Shown here in pieces: positions 35,129-46,340 of a stretch of DNA of 64,000 nucleotides. Source of the stretch: Cercophora sp. LCS_1 (lineage: Eukaryota > Ascomycota > Sordariomycetes > Sordariales > Lasiosphaeriaceae); the NCBI GenBank assembly GCA_036250225.1, contig JAPZLL010000028.1, positions 186,001 to 250,000 on the forward strand. Reading direction: 5' to 3'. The notes under the pieces were generated by a model, which saw only the letters and a list, made by a program, of their open reading frames with translations, was not told the DNA's origin and searched no databases. A program made the position numbers and the translations under genes. The number at the start of each line of letters is the position of its first letter. Positions within the stretch are counted from its first letter, which is position 1.

Positions 35129-36007
35129 CTAGGCCTTGATGGTCACGGCAAACACACCCTGGCCGGCACTGACATAGGCAACGTTCTTGTCGGCCTCGGT
35201 GCGGCCAAACGCACACGCAGTCGACCCGGTGACCGACGCAATCGACGTGGGCTTGGGGTCCTTGGGGTCAACCTCGACGAGCGAATTGCGGCCGTTGGTG
35301 GCAATGTAGATCTTGCCGTTGGGACCGACGCACAGGTCGTCGCCCATCAGGTTGGTCCACAGCGTCGTGACCGACCCGACGGCCTTGGCGGTGACGGGGT
35401 CGATGGTGACCTTGTGGAAGCTGTTGCGGAAGATGTTGGTGTACCAAAGCACGTTCTCGTGCACCTTGATGCCGTCGATACCGAACGGGATGCCGCCCGA
35501 CGGTGCCATGGTCGGGTCCTTGATGGTCTCCGAGTACGCACCCGTGTTGACGTCGAATCGGTACACGCTGCCCTTGCCGGCGTCGGCGACGAGCACGGTG
35601 CTGTTATCGAGCACAGCCAGCCCATTGAGGTTGTTGGCCTCGGTGATGGTCTTGATGAGCGACGACTTGGGCGTGGCTCCCGTAAAGTCGACCTTGTAGA
35701 TGCCCTTGCCGCCAATCACGGCAAACAGGTCGGGTGCGTACTCGCCGATGCCGCTGAGCCCGGTGGCGCCCGTCACCTGGATTGCCGTCGATGAAGTCTT
35801 GGCAGTCGGGTTGACGGCGTACAGATTGTTGCTGTTCATGTTGGTGGCGAGGATCTGACCGTTGGATCGCACCGCGATGTTCTCGAGCGACGCAATACGC
35901 ACAACCTGCGTCGCCGCGCTCTGGCGGGACTCAATGGCGGGCGCTGCATTTGCGAAAGACGCAAGCAACGGCAGGCTGATGCCGAGGAACGACTGGAGCT
36001 GGAACAT
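35129..36007 (-). CDS. Secreted SMP-30/gluconolactonase-like beta-propeller protein
   Basis: A 292-aa intronless protein with a signal peptide (about 1-21, cut after FANAA) and a repeated four-stranded-blade pattern: ENIAVRSNGQILATNMNSNN, GLAVLDNSTVLVADAGKGSV, DGIKVHENVLWYTN and DDLCVGPNGKIYIATNGRNS. These repeats are typical of the SMP-30/gluconolactonase or NHL-like six-bladed propellers; DAGKGSVYRFD and the NG/DG turns are diagnostic. Fungal members include lactonases and a group recruited as hetero-Diels-Alderases in natural-product clusters, but no such cluster is evident here. Substrate unknown. Confidence 0.85.
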   Translation of the reverse strand: MFQLQSFLGISLPLLASFANAAPAIESRQSAATQVVRIASLENIAVRSNGQILATNMNSNNLYAVNPTAKTSSTAIQVTGATGLSGIGEYAPDLFAVIGGKGIYKVDFTGATPKSSLIKTITEANNLNGLAVLDNSTVLVADAGKGSVYRFDVNTGAYSETIKDPTMAPSGGIPFGIDGIKVHENVLWYTNIFRNSFHKVTIDPVTAKAVGSVTTLWTNLMGDDLCVGPNGKIYIATNGRNSLVEVDPKDPKPTSIASVTGSTACAFGRTEADKNVAYVSAGQGVFAVTIKA

Positions 36008-36918
36008 GGCGACGGCTTAGAGACAACAATCCTGGCGATGGAGACCGGAGACGAAAAGCGGGAGAGACGCCATTTTCAGGCGCCCCAAGATATTCTCCTC
36101 GCCCGGTCGTCTTTGCCCCGTTCCCCCACAGTTGCAAGTGAGGCCGGTATAAATACGTCTTGGCGACACTTGAAGATATTGGCTGGGGTAGCAGCCTAAA
36201 TGCCGAGTTGGAGAAGGCAGTCGGTCGTTGGGGCTTGCAATCAAGTAATCTGGCTAATCCCGGCGAACCGCCACAACTGGCCGCATCTGGTAACGACGCT
36301 TCGGCGCATCATCCGAGGTATAATTTCCGTCACTAAATCGGTCGTTATACGGCGCCGGACCCAGTAGTATGGCCGGCTGTGGTTGTGTCAGTCAATCGCA
36401 TCACCGCGAACCGGGCTAGCACCAGACCTGCGGCGGCCGAGGTATTGCGCGGGATCGTAATCAAGAGGAATGGGACTCAAATTAGCATGCGGAGATAATA
36501 ATATGTTGCACTTTGCTGCTGGTGCTACAGCAAAAAGGGATTTGAGGATACAAACATGGTTGTTGTGGACGGAGGCACCATCGTCAACTCGTTGCTGGGT
36601 ATGGCATGATCGCTCACTTTGATGTGAGTAGTCATTGATAAAGTTCGCGACGTTGGTGGTGACCGATTGACTCAGCGAAAGAGGCGGCGCTTGTCGTGTT
36701 GCATTCAGTCGAGATGGGAAGCTACGATGTTTCCAGAAGTGGAGTGAGAGACATGCAGACTGTGAGCTCCTTCCTCGACAACGACGCATGAGGTGCTGGT
36801 GCCTAGGCCAGCTGAAACCTGCACGCCAACTTCGGGAGCCTCGAGACCAAGAGCTGGAGATAAGCCCGCTTCACCTGATCAACAATCATCTCAACAACGA
36901 ATTTTTCTCGTCCACATC
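36008..36918. other. Intergenic region
   Basis: No gene seen; upstream sequence of the propeller gene and of the HET pseudogene. TATAAATA is at 36150-36157. Confidence 0.45.
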
Positions 36919-38857
36919 GTGCGCCTCATCCACACCGCGTCACTCAAGCCTGAGGGGTTCTTTGGCGATGGTATACCACCATATGCGATCCTCTCGCACA
37001 CTTGGGGTAAAGAAGGGGTGTCGTTCTAGGAATGGACTATGGCCGACCGAAGCACTATCGAGGGGAAGGAAGGATATAAAAATATTGTGCGCGCCTGCGA
37101 GCTCGCCCTGTCACAAGGCCACAAATATCTCTGGGTCGACACCAACTGCATCGACAAAACGAGCTCCGCAGAGCTGTCTGAGGCCATCAATTCCATGTTC
37201 CAGTGGTACGCCAACGCCGTCATATGTTATGCGTATCTCGCCGACGTCGACCCGAAGGAGCCTCTCTCTTCTGACCACGCTTACGGCCACTATGGATATA
37301 GTCGATGGTTTAGCCGTAGTTGGACTCTCTAGGAACTTCTTGCGCCAGCGCACATCGAGTTTTACTTGGGGAACTGGGAGTTCCTTGGGACAAAAGAGTC
37401 GTTGGCCGGCTTCATTAGCAAAGACACCGGCATACAAAGGGAGTATCTGTACCATGTGCACGAGGGCTCCAGCTATCTTAGCCAGGACACCGCCGGTTTG
37501 GTGGCCCACGAGCTGTTCCGCGCAGTTCCTTTGAAAAAGGCAAGCGTCGCGGCAAGACTGTCATGGCTCTCGCGACGGCAGACCACAAGAATTGAAGACA
37601 TGGCGTGCTGTATGCTCGGTATATTTGGCATCAATATGCCTCTGTTGTACGGAGAAGGCAGGAATGCATTCAAGAGGCTGCAGGAGGAGATAATCCGGAA
37701 TTCAGACGACCATTCCGTCTTCTGTTGGACCCCCTTCCTGAGCCCGGATGATCGTTGTGGGTTCTTGGCCCAGTCGGCCGAAGACTTCGCGGCTGCCGGG
37801 GTTTGTCGTCCAACTCCAGAACGAGTTGCAGGAAGGCCGTCGCCCTACACAATCACGAACTCGGGCTTGCACATTCATCTCCCTATACTATCCTGCTGGG
37901 CATCTTTTGTGGCTGTTCTCGACGCATGCAGCAGCGCGGAGCCACTCACCACAGAATCTCTTGAGGCCGCGCAATCGTCAAGGCTCGGGATTGCCATTGC
38001 CGGCGATGAATCAACCGGTCGCATGTCCAGGCGGCGCTTCCCACGCTGTCCGGTAAGGCTTGCTCCGTGCGACTGGCCCATCGATATGCGTCGAGAGGAA
38101 CTTTTCGTATCATCAAGCCACGCTGGCACAGCTGCTCAGACGCTAAGTCGAGTCAACCAAGGGTGTGGCCCGTCAGGTCCCGAACACATTAGTCGGGACG
38201 ACGAAGACGCACCGGGACATGATTGGGGCTCAGCGTATGCCTCGCTCACATTTGAGCCCCGGCCTGAGTTCTACTACGTTACTACGTATCCGTATCACCG
38301 ATTCGTGTGGCAACACAGCGCGCTGAGCAGGGTCCCGACCGTTCAGTCTGTTCACCAAGATATACCACGACTGGCTTGGGGATAGCGATTCTGACCGGGA
38401 AGTTGCCGCAGAGATTAGGGCTGGCTTTAACGGGTACAATAAAGGGTCCTTCCCGGAGATAGACGGTCCCTTTCATCGATATGCAATGGGATTTGTTCGC
38501 AGCTGGCTGGATGCCGCCAAGATGGAGTATCGATTGGGGAGGAAAGCTCCGTCGTCTTTCGTTGCTGTGCTGGACGCTGGTTCTGACGGCCGGGTGTGGT
38601 CCTCGGATGAATCGTTCCCGCGGATCAACTCAGCTGTCACCCATGTTCACATCACGGCAAGTGAACATTGTGCGCCTGTAGATGGCGAGATAACTCTCGG
38701 CCCCATTGGTTTAAAGACCCTGGCAGCCGCTAGTGTGGCTGTTCTTGTGTTACTGGTTACCCGCCGTTTCTCCTGCCGCAAGGTTCAGGATATGAGAAAG
38801 AAATGCCCTGGTCTATTTTGCTCATCATTGAGAACTCATTATGACTCGCGAGCTTAA
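36919..38857 (+). pseudogene. Inactivated HET-domain (heterokaryon incompatibility) gene
   Basis: One frame reads as a HET protein: IPPYAILSHTWG, GHKYLWVDTNCIDKTSSAEL, INSMFQWYANAVICYAYLAD, WSLSRRQTTRIEDMA-type and MACCMLGIFGINMPLLYGEG blocks all occur in order. It is broken by TAG at 37027-37029 (where the family has an acidic or Gln residue before EW) and TAG at 37330-37332 (inside the normal WTLQELLAP motif). A frameshift near 38300-38350 moves the rest (FTKIYHDWLG onward) into another frame, which ends at 38857. The codon where the family usually starts (before RLIHTASL) is GTG at 36919. The introns needed to skip the stops would be only 12-25 nt, so the stops are real. Confidence 0.88.
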
Positions 38858-39010
38858 TTTGACAAGGAGTATCGATCCTTCGAGTACCGAACGCTGAAAC
38901 GGGTAAATTGGAAATTTATTTTTTATTTTCATCATCCTGCAATCCGTGCCTTCAAGTCCAGCTCAACTCTGACACCCATTACAGTCTATCATCGACCTCT
39001 TCTCCACAAC

Positions 39011-40325
39011 TCATTCACCACCCGTCAGGACAACCCTAACAAACTCCTCCAAATCACTCATCACCACCCCAGGCTGCTCCAACGCAGCGAAGTGGCCCCC
39101 AACCTTGTGCTCCCTCCAAAACACCAAATTCCCCGACGTCGCCACCCATCTCCATGGCGTCGGCACCACTTCATACGGGAAATATTCGTACCCCAACATC
39201 TTCGGCTTTTCCACCCTCCACTGCGCATGCGAACTCTTTGGTTTCCGTTCTCCCATCGCAAACGCCTCTCGATAGCTATACAAACACGTATGCGCCGCGC
39301 CCGTGAGCCAGTACAAACTCACGCTCAGCAATATCCCCTCCATCAGTTTCTTCGAATATCCCGTCCCACTTGGCAAAGTTGCATCATGCGGAAACGAGCC
39401 AGGGTCCGTCCAAGCGAGATACTTCTCGCCTATCCACGCCAACAGCGCCAACGGATTCGATGACAAGACCAGACCGGTGGTCGACGGTCGCGTGGATGCC
39501 ATATGCGCGTATGCACACCCATCGTCGCGGAACCAGGCAGCTCTTTTCAGACCATTGCGTTCTGTCTCTGTGAGAGTGGACAGATCAAAACCAGGTGGTG
39601 CAGGGACGGGACTGTAATTCAGCAGGGCGGCTGTGCATGCGTCGTATTGTGCAGCCATGATACGGCCGATACGCGAGCCGATATCGCCGCCTTGGGCGAT
39701 GTAGGATCCGAAACCGAGGGTGCTGGACATGAGTTCGTTCATGATAGAGGCGACGCCGGGCATGCCGTTGTCGTTGGTGGTTGGGAAGGGAGAGGAGAAG
39801 GCAAAGCCGGGTAGGGATGGGACGATGAGATGGTAGGGTAAGGTGGATGGGTCGGGGTATTTGGTGCGGAGGAGGTGAAGCATGGGGAGGAACTCGAGGA
39901 AGGAACCGGGCCAGCCGTGGAGGAGGAGGATAGGGGTTGCGGTTGGGAGGGTGGAGAAGAGGGCTGTGAAGTGCATGGTCATTTGGGTGTTTTGGTGGGG
40001 GATTGTGGTGGTGAAGTGCGGGAAGGCGTTGATTTCTTTCTCGTGGGAGCGCCTGACATGTTAGTTTGGGATGGGAACGGGAGTGGGAGTGGGAGAAGTA
40101 CCAGTTGAATGAAGTCTCCCATGTGCGTTTGGCTTCAAGGAGCCATTCTCGCGGGAGGCCGAATTTAGGGTCTCCGTCTGGAAGGGAGTTTTCATGGCAG
40201 GGACTAGCGACTCGTGATAGCTTGAGGAGGGTGTTCATGCGGTCGAGTTCTTCGCCGGGGATGTTGACGTTGAAAGGCTGGATTTCACCGTTTTTGGCTG
40301 TACTTGGGAGTGTATTGTACGCCAT
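39011..40325 (-). CDS. Epoxide hydrolase, alpha/beta-hydrolase with EHN domain
   Basis: Exons 40325-40102 and 40052-39011 give 421 aa (49-nt intron with ACTAAC branch). The family opens epoxides to diols through a covalent Asp ester. The N-terminal part (PFNVNIPGEELDRMNTLL, REWLLEAKRTWETSFNW) is the EHN lid domain. The core has HGWPGSFLEFLPM (oxyanion region), QGGDIGSRIG with the nucleophile Asp, and GGHFAALEQP with the catalytic His. ATG 40358 would add 11 residues; ATG 40325 gives a more usual MAYNTLP N-terminus. There is no signal peptide or anchor, so cytosolic. Roles range from detoxification to secondary metabolism. It is the intact neighbour of the dead HET gene and of a small secreted protein. 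Confidence 0.92.
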
Positions 40326-40743
40326 GGTTGTAAGATAGACAGAACTTGTACCCTTCAATATGGACGAAGTATTTGGTGTTCTCGATAGATATAAGTCTAC
40401 CTATGTGTTCAACAACTGCCGTCATCAAAAGCCGTGACGATCCTCCACACTTGAAACATTTCCGGATCCACTTCCCCAGACTTCCCCAGATAGGCTTGCC
40501 TCCTTTGTCCCTACGTCCCTGATTGTGGACACAACGCGATGTTCGCCTTGTTCGGGGCGCGAGTAATACCGAACAAGCGAGCCAATGCCATTGACGTGAG
40601 ATGGGTGGCGAGTATCCACCGGTGGGTCGGGATTCAACAACCCAATTAGGAGAAGAGGACTCAAATTCACGGTGATAAGACAAGATGAGGGACAATCTAG
40701 TCTTCAAGTACTTGATGGATCTAACTGTCAAGTGCACCCTAAA

Positions 40744-41115
40744 CTACCACGGCCCTGTGATGCAACCTCCCCGGTACAAACAGCGGCGAGCAACGTCACC
40801 ATTCTCATCAAACTTGAGCCATGCCCTATTAAAAATATCAGTACCCTGTCTGTTAAGCCAGTAGAGAACTCACGAGAGCTTTGGATTCCCCTCGACGGGC
40901 ATGGGCATGTCCCAACAGCAGCGGAATCCCGCGTCCTTAAGCGTGTTGTTGTTCCACTCGGGGTTGATGTCATTGCAAAAGGATACAGCTAGAAACTTTC
41001 TTTGAAGGCAAACATCAGTTTCCTTTGGCGTTGGACGCGGTGCAGCAGATGAGGAGGATGTCGTTTGCTGGTGGGACACCTGGACGGCCAGGGCAAGGAG
41101 GATTGCTGTCCACAT
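40744..41115 (-). CDS. Small secreted Cys-rich protein (107 aa)
   Basis: Exons 41115-40874 and 40825-40744 join across a 48-nt intron with GTGAGT and AATAG borders. A signal peptide (MWTAILLALAVQVSHQ) is followed by a Ser/Thr/Pro linker, then a compact domain with six Cys: DVCLQRKF, SFCND, FRCCWDMP, RRCLYRGGC. The second exon is what creates the last two Cys, supporting the splice model. The upstream in-frame frame to 41211 has a further hydrophobic stretch, but the ATG at 41115 gives a cleaner signal peptide. It fits a secreted effector-like or defensin-like protein. I recognise no family. Confidence 0.7.
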
Positions 41116-42233
41116 GATGATGGATACTGCACAGTTTAAACAGTACGTCGCTATCAGATCGAGTACAGGCAACAAAATATGATAGATGGTGAAAACAATG
41201 GAAATCGACATGAGGAGTGTCTTGACTGTGTGTGGTCTTGATCTTGACTGCCATCTTGGATTTACCCGGCGAGCCGCAATCTATCTGCTGTGGGCCTTGC
41301 TTTTGGCCGGGCACATGGAAGAAAACTTGAGTTGGCGCTCGGATGAACTTTACTGTCTCGCTTCTCAATATCATGGCACTTTGTGTTTTCGATGTCGTGC
41401 CCTGGGTTGGACTTCAGTTGACTTGGACACGAACAAGATAAGGGAGTCAACCGGACCGATATCTTACCAAGGGGACCCCTATTTTTTGTGCAGAGAACAG
41501 GTGCACGGCAGTGTAAAGCAGGAAATAACACAATTTTGTCCATTCCACGTAAATACACGCCTTGCATTGGATAGTCCATTGTGTTGTGGAATGTGGACCT
41601 CTTGACGGTGAGAATATCTTGTCCAATCTAAAGTCTTGGCAACCCCCAGCGACCAGACAAAAAGACGCAGCACGTCCCGGAGTCGGCGGAGTTCACACCA
41701 ATCCAAGCATGACGACAGCAATAACGTCCAAATACCGGTCTTTTCTAAAACAGAAAAATAATGTGACCAACAACAATGCAACGGCGGATGCTGCCATGCG
41801 GCGGCCGCCGTGCAGGTCGAGCCTTTCCATCGAGGTCCAATCACGGAACGCGGGCAAAGCCACGGTGGGGCAGACGGATGAACTCTTGCACCCTTCTCGC
41901 GCTTTGGTGTGATTTGAAGAACTCTCCGGTGGGGAGACCAGAGAAGGTGGGGGCGGAATCGACATCGAAGAAGTTGACGCGGTGAATTGAATTCCTCCTC
42001 AATCATAAGCACCAGGTCGTTATTTCAGAGGAAAATAAAAGGGAGAAACCCACGAGATAGTAGCTTCCAGCCCTGCTCGGCATCAGTCAGTTTAGACCGG
42101 CCTTCTGCCCCTCACAAAGGCTATCGTTCATTTGCACACCGTTTTTACAATCTACCTCACCATTATAATTTTTTCTCTTCTTGCCCTACAACACCGATAC
42201 CACAACACCACCACCACCACCACCACCACCACC
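41116..42233. other. Intergenic region with CAC repeat
   Basis: No convincing gene; frames at 41186-41605 (plus) and 41479-42012 (minus) have no supporting motif. A CAC trinucleotide run at 42206-42233 directly precedes the next start codon. Confidence 0.5.
42206..42233 (+). repeat. (CAC)n repeat touching the start codon
   Basis: About nine CAC units run straight into the ATG at 42234, so the repeat lies in the leader. Confidence 0.85.
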
Positions 42234-42959
42234 ATGTCCTCCACACAAACAATTCTCTTCCTCGGCTGCACAGGCGGCATCGGTCTCTCCACCCTCCGCC
42301 ACGCCCTCACAGCGGGACACACCTGCATCTGCCTCGTCCGCACGCCCTCCAGGCTCTCCACCCTCCTGTCTCTGTCCCCTCCGCCCTCCAACCTGACCAT
42401 CCTCGCCGGAAACGCCCACTCCATCCCCTCCCTCGTATCCGCCCTTTCCACCACCGGCCATCTCCCCTCCATGATCGTAACCTCCATAGGCGGCGTCTTC
42501 ATCTGGAAAGGCCTCACCCTCGACGACCCCCACGTCTGCGAAAACGGCATGCTCGCCCTCCTCTCCGCACTCAAACGGGCCCATGACAAAGGCATCACCG
42601 GCTCTCCGCGGATCGTAGCCGTCAGTGGGACCGGGATGACTGATTACGGGAGGGATATACCGCTGCTTATGGTGCCGCTTATCAAGATTATTTTGGCCGT
42701 GCCGAGGGCGGATAAGAAGTCGATGGAAAGGGCGGTGATTGGAAGTCAGGAGAAGTGGACGGTTGTGAGGCCTAGTTTGTTGATGGATGGGGAGGGGAAG
42801 GGGAAAGTGAGGGTTGGAGTTGAGGATCCGGTCAAAGGGGTTGTGGAGAGCAGGGAGGTTGGGTGGACGATTGATCGGGAGGCGGTGGGACGGTGGATTT
42901 TTGAGCAGGTGGTGGAGGGTGGGAAGTGGGAGGGACGGGTTGTCAGTTTGACTTATTAG
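42234..42959 (+). CDS. NAD(P)-binding Rossmann-fold protein (NmrA/atypical SDR-like)
   Basis: An intronless 241-aa protein beginning at the ATG after the CAC repeat. The first strand and turn read TILFLGCTGGIGLSTLRHAL, the GxxGxxG dinucleotide-binding motif of atypical short-chain dehydrogenases, followed by LVRTPSRL (NADP-like Arg) and VTSIGGVFIWKG. Later blocks are RIVAVSGTGMTDYGRD and KWTVVRPSLLMDG. It lacks an obvious classical YxxxK pair, so the group closest to NmrA-like or NAD(P)H-binding reductase-like proteins is likely. The C-terminal half has a different codon bias (G-rich) from the C-rich N-terminal half, a common pattern in this region's genes. Substrate unknown. Confidence 0.82.
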   Translation: MSSTQTILFLGCTGGIGLSTLRHALTAGHTCICLVRTPSRLSTLLSLSPPPSNLTILAGNAHSIPSLVSALSTTGHLPSMIVTSIGGVFIWKGLTLDDPHVCENGMLALLSALKRAHDKGITGSPRIVAVSGTGMTDYGRDIPLLMVPLIKIILAVPRADKKSMERAVIGSQEKWTVVRPSLLMDGEGKGKVRVGVEDPVKGVVESREVGWTIDREAVGRWIFEQVVEGGKWEGRVVSLTY

Positions 42960-43202
42960 GTGTTTCTTCTCTTTCGTGCTTTTTTGGAGGAACAGGGAAT
43001 GAGAGAGAGAAAGTTGGGCTGAGAGTGAGGTTGATGGAGCCGAGTTGGGACGGGAGAGCTGAGGGCGAGACTCAATAGTGGTGGGCATATAGACGGCGAA
43101 ACATGTAAGATATATAGATGTCATTTGAAGCTACCTAGAAACCGGCATATTTCTTGACTCAAATGATACCAAACACCTCAGATGATGTGGCGTCGTGAGC
43201 GT

Positions 43203-43638
43203 TTAGCAGATGCCGTACTTGTCGAGGAAGTCGCCGAGCTTGTCGTAGCAGCCAGCACAGCCGCACAGCTGAAGACGTTATTAGCCAATGCCATCCGGCT
43301 TATGACTGGGGTGACAAACCTCCTTCTTCTTGGCACACTTGAGGATGCCCTTGTAGTCACCATCGTCGATGGCGTTGACAATGCAGACGGCCTGGCCAAT
43401 GACGTCGATGCAGCTCAGGATCTTGCAGCTGGCGGGAGCCTGGAACGAGAAGACTATTTGGCGGTGTTAGATGGGCTCATGTTGAGAAGGCAAGGAGTAT
43501 GGTACCCTCGGCCTCGTTGATGTTGGCGGCCGTCGTGCGGACGGCAACCTCGGAGGTCTCGACCTCGGGCAGAGCATTGGGAGCAGCGTTGGCAATAGCC
43601 AAGAGGCCGACGAGGGTGGTGAGGATGGAGAACTGCAT
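43203..43638 (-). CDS. Small secreted Cys-rich protein (110 aa)
   Basis: Exons 43638-43506, 43453-43320 and 43268-43203 give 110 aa. A signal peptide (MQFSILTTLVGLLAIANAA) precedes a pro-like stretch (PEVETSEVAVRTTAANINEA), then an alpha-helical Cys-rich domain: SCKILSCIDVIGQAVCIVNA, then ILKCAKKKELCGCAGCYDKL, ending in DKYGIC. Eight Cys pair into a compact secreted fold. The pattern recalls the fungal calcium-binding-protein (CBP) family, but I cannot confirm it. Both introns (52 and 51 nt) have consensus borders and the third exon adds the final CGCAGC block, which supports the model. Confidence 0.82.
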
Positions 43639-45837
43639 TTTGAGCTTGTTGGTGAGCTGAACTGAGCTGAGAGGCTTGAGACTGTGGTTCTGATGCTGGA
43701 TGCTGGTGGTGAAGAGAACTTTCAGAAGTCGACGGAAACGCCTCCTCTTATGCTTGATAGACTTGATGTCTCTGTCGTTGAATTTGATCCATCTCGAATC
43801 TGCCTCGTCTCTCTGCCGACGTCGCAACGAGCTTCTCGAAGCCAAAGTTGAGTCTCTAGATTGAAGAAATGTCTCGCTCGGAATCTTGGCCACGATGATC
43901 CAGATTGAAAACAAAGATATGCTACGCTGGACGAGCTTCCGAAGGCTGAATTTCATCAACGATATTTAGTGACCCGCTGACATGACAGGCCATCAGGAGA
44001 AGCCAATATCCAAAGGCGGGACTATCTCGGCATCGGTGAACGGCACCACCTCTCGCCGGCGACCACATTCACAGTCGTGATGATGAGCGGAGTCTCGATG
44101 CCACCTCAACTAACTTGGCCCGACTTGAGCTGAAACTCGGATATCGAGAATGAAACCCAAGCATGTGAAACTCGTATGGTATAAGTCGCCTGGGAATATC
44201 GATGTTGCAATCGAACTCAAGACAAGCGAGCGTGCAGAGGCTCAATTTGCACAGCCTGTTTCTGGGCGAGGCCCCACGAGGTTAATTTAACGAGTTGAAA
44301 ACCGGAACTGTATGTGTCTCACGAAACAATTAAGCCAGCTGTGTCAATGGTCAGCGGACGAGCTTAGAAGTTAGGGCGAATAGCCACATCAATGAGACAC
44401 TCTCCACACACTGGTAACGTTGCCCCTGACCGAACTCCATGAGGACACAGCGCTCGCGACACGGGTGCCCACACGACAACTGAGACAGACTGCATGATCA
44501 TCTGCACGAATATTACTCAATAACTTAAATCTAGAATTGCATACCCAGAACAGGAACGGAAACCCAAATAAACAACCCAAGCAGACCGAGTACCATACTT
44601 TGTCGAGGAACGACTCGCTTCGGCCGTCAAGCGATTGGGCGAACCACGGGGGCTGAGCCGTAGCGATGCAGGACCGTTGGTAGCGTAGTGATACGAGCGC
44701 GGATGTTACCAATGGAAACGAAACTCCAGCGCTAACTTTAGGCAGAATAGAGTGACGGCTGCAGGTAGCGAAACACTGCCTCGCTGCATCTCCACCTCGT
44801 GAATCTTGTGCATCTTGTCCCCCGACACGGTCGAGATCGAGAATACAAGTCGGCACCGAATTTCCCCGCCGCTTATCCATGTTCTCATCTGGCGGATAGA
44901 CTTGTGCTGTGTAGGGTAGTAGCGGTGCGATGAGGGTGGTAGTGGACGGTCCGATGCACGGCACATGAGGTCCTGGATCGGAGGTTTGTTGCGACTCTAG
45001 TTCGAATACCTCGACTTTCCGCTTGCATCGTTGAGGGCCGACAGCCAACATCGTCTTTCCTCTCAACCTGGAGGCCGCAGTCCTGTCGTCGTTCTCGAAA
45101 GGAGCTCTGTATTTCCCACACCCCATTTGTTTCTAGCACGCTAATCCCATGTATAACCCTGGCCCTCTCAACAACGCCACGAAAGCCAACTATCACTAGG
45201 TATGTTATGGCCTCTGTCTATCACTGAAGCTCCCAAACAAAAACACGCTGACGATTTTGATGCCACGCAGGCAGCATAGTGGTGCAAGTATTCCCATCAC
45301 GCGGAGGCATTGGCAAGTCAGGGTCACGTAAGGCATGGACGCAGTGTGTTCAAAATAAAGATGGGGTGTGCGAAAAATAGAGCTCCTCGAAGAACCAGCA
45401 CCAAACACCAAGACTCAGGGCGTGGAGGTGGACCCCATCGGAGCATTACAGCTCGGCATGCGCTGTTGACATTCCTCAGACAGACTTTTGAGAATCTCGA
45501 GGCGTTAGGAACGGAAAGAAGTGCCATGAAGTCGTGAGTCTCTGTCTCTGAAAGATCCATGAACTAACTTCATTCTCTAAATCAGGTCCAACTTGACGAG
45601 AGCTTCTTTCCGCCGTTGACATTCAAGGTGAGCGGCGTACATACATACAACAACACAGAGTCCCAATCTCTTCAGGATATCAACACCAATACATCGATAC
45701 CCAGTTCTACACATCGCTCTCGACAGACTACCACATTGACTTTCACACTTGTTGACAACACTTGTCCAATTTGGTATGGTAATTATCCACAAAGTTCAGA
45801 CTGTCCTATTTACAAACATTTGATCCCCCTTCACCAC
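43639..45837. other. Intergenic region
   Basis: About 2.2 kb. The 245-residue minus frame at 44389-45126 has no recognisable domain and two equally long competing frames, so it is not called. Confidence 0.5.
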
Positions 45838-46340
45838 CTAGTGGTCGTGCGCATGCTCTTCAACATACACAGCCTTGGCAGTCCCATGCTGCGTCCAGTG
45901 ATGCGGGCACACCTCAGCATAGACATCGGTCGCACCGGAGATGCCAACGCTAAACTTGACATCGGGCTTGGCCTTCCACACAATGTTGTCCTTCGCATCA
46001 ATCGACCAGCCGGCCGAGCCTCCGCTGGCCACAGTCGACAGCTTGGTCATGTCGCCCGAGAAAGCGGGGAGGCCCTTGCCGCCGCACTTGAGGACATCGG
46101 CGGCGAGCTCGCACACGAGGGCCTTGGCTTCGTCGGTGGTGGACTTGCCGCCCTCGGCGAGGAAGACCTTGCCCTTGACGGGATCGTCGACCTGGAACTT
46201 GAAGGTCTTGCCGGCGGCGATGGCGGCGGCGTTGACGCTAGGTATTCAGTCAGTTCCGGTTCTCATCCTTCTTTTTCATCAGAGACAATGACATACCTAA
46301 GCGCCAGCGAAGCAACGGACAAAAAGACCTTGAAGAGCAT
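45838..46340 (-). CDS. Putative secreted protein (147 aa)
   Basis: Exons 46340-46297 and 46237-45838 give 147 aa (59-nt intron with GTATGT and CCTAG borders). The signal peptide (MLFKVFLSVASLALSVNAA) is cut near residue 19-20. The mature domain contains three Cys (LVCELAADVLKCGG, EVCPHHW), a KTFKFQVDDPVKGKVFLAEG start and a His-rich C-terminal tail ending EEHAHDH. The HHWTQH and HAHDH segments could bind metal. No known family recognised. Confidence 0.72.

Noticed and set aside
36993..37029. Possible short intron removing the first stop in the HET gene
   Set aside because: The available GT...TAG segments are about 12-23 nt, far below the smallest introns in this window (46 nt), and the second stop would need another equally short one.
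41186..41605. 139-residue plus-strand frame
   Set aside because: Cys-rich by chance; no signal peptide or motif, and it overlaps the upstream region of the intact small secreted gene.
42186..43124. 312-residue frame antisense to the Rossmann-fold gene
   Set aside because: Shadow frame with long Gly runs generated by the CAC repeat on the other strand.
44389..45126. 245-residue minus-strand frame with one hydrophobic stretch
   Set aside because: Two other frames over the same bases are equally protein-like, and no family is recognisable; possibly a decayed gene but not supportable.
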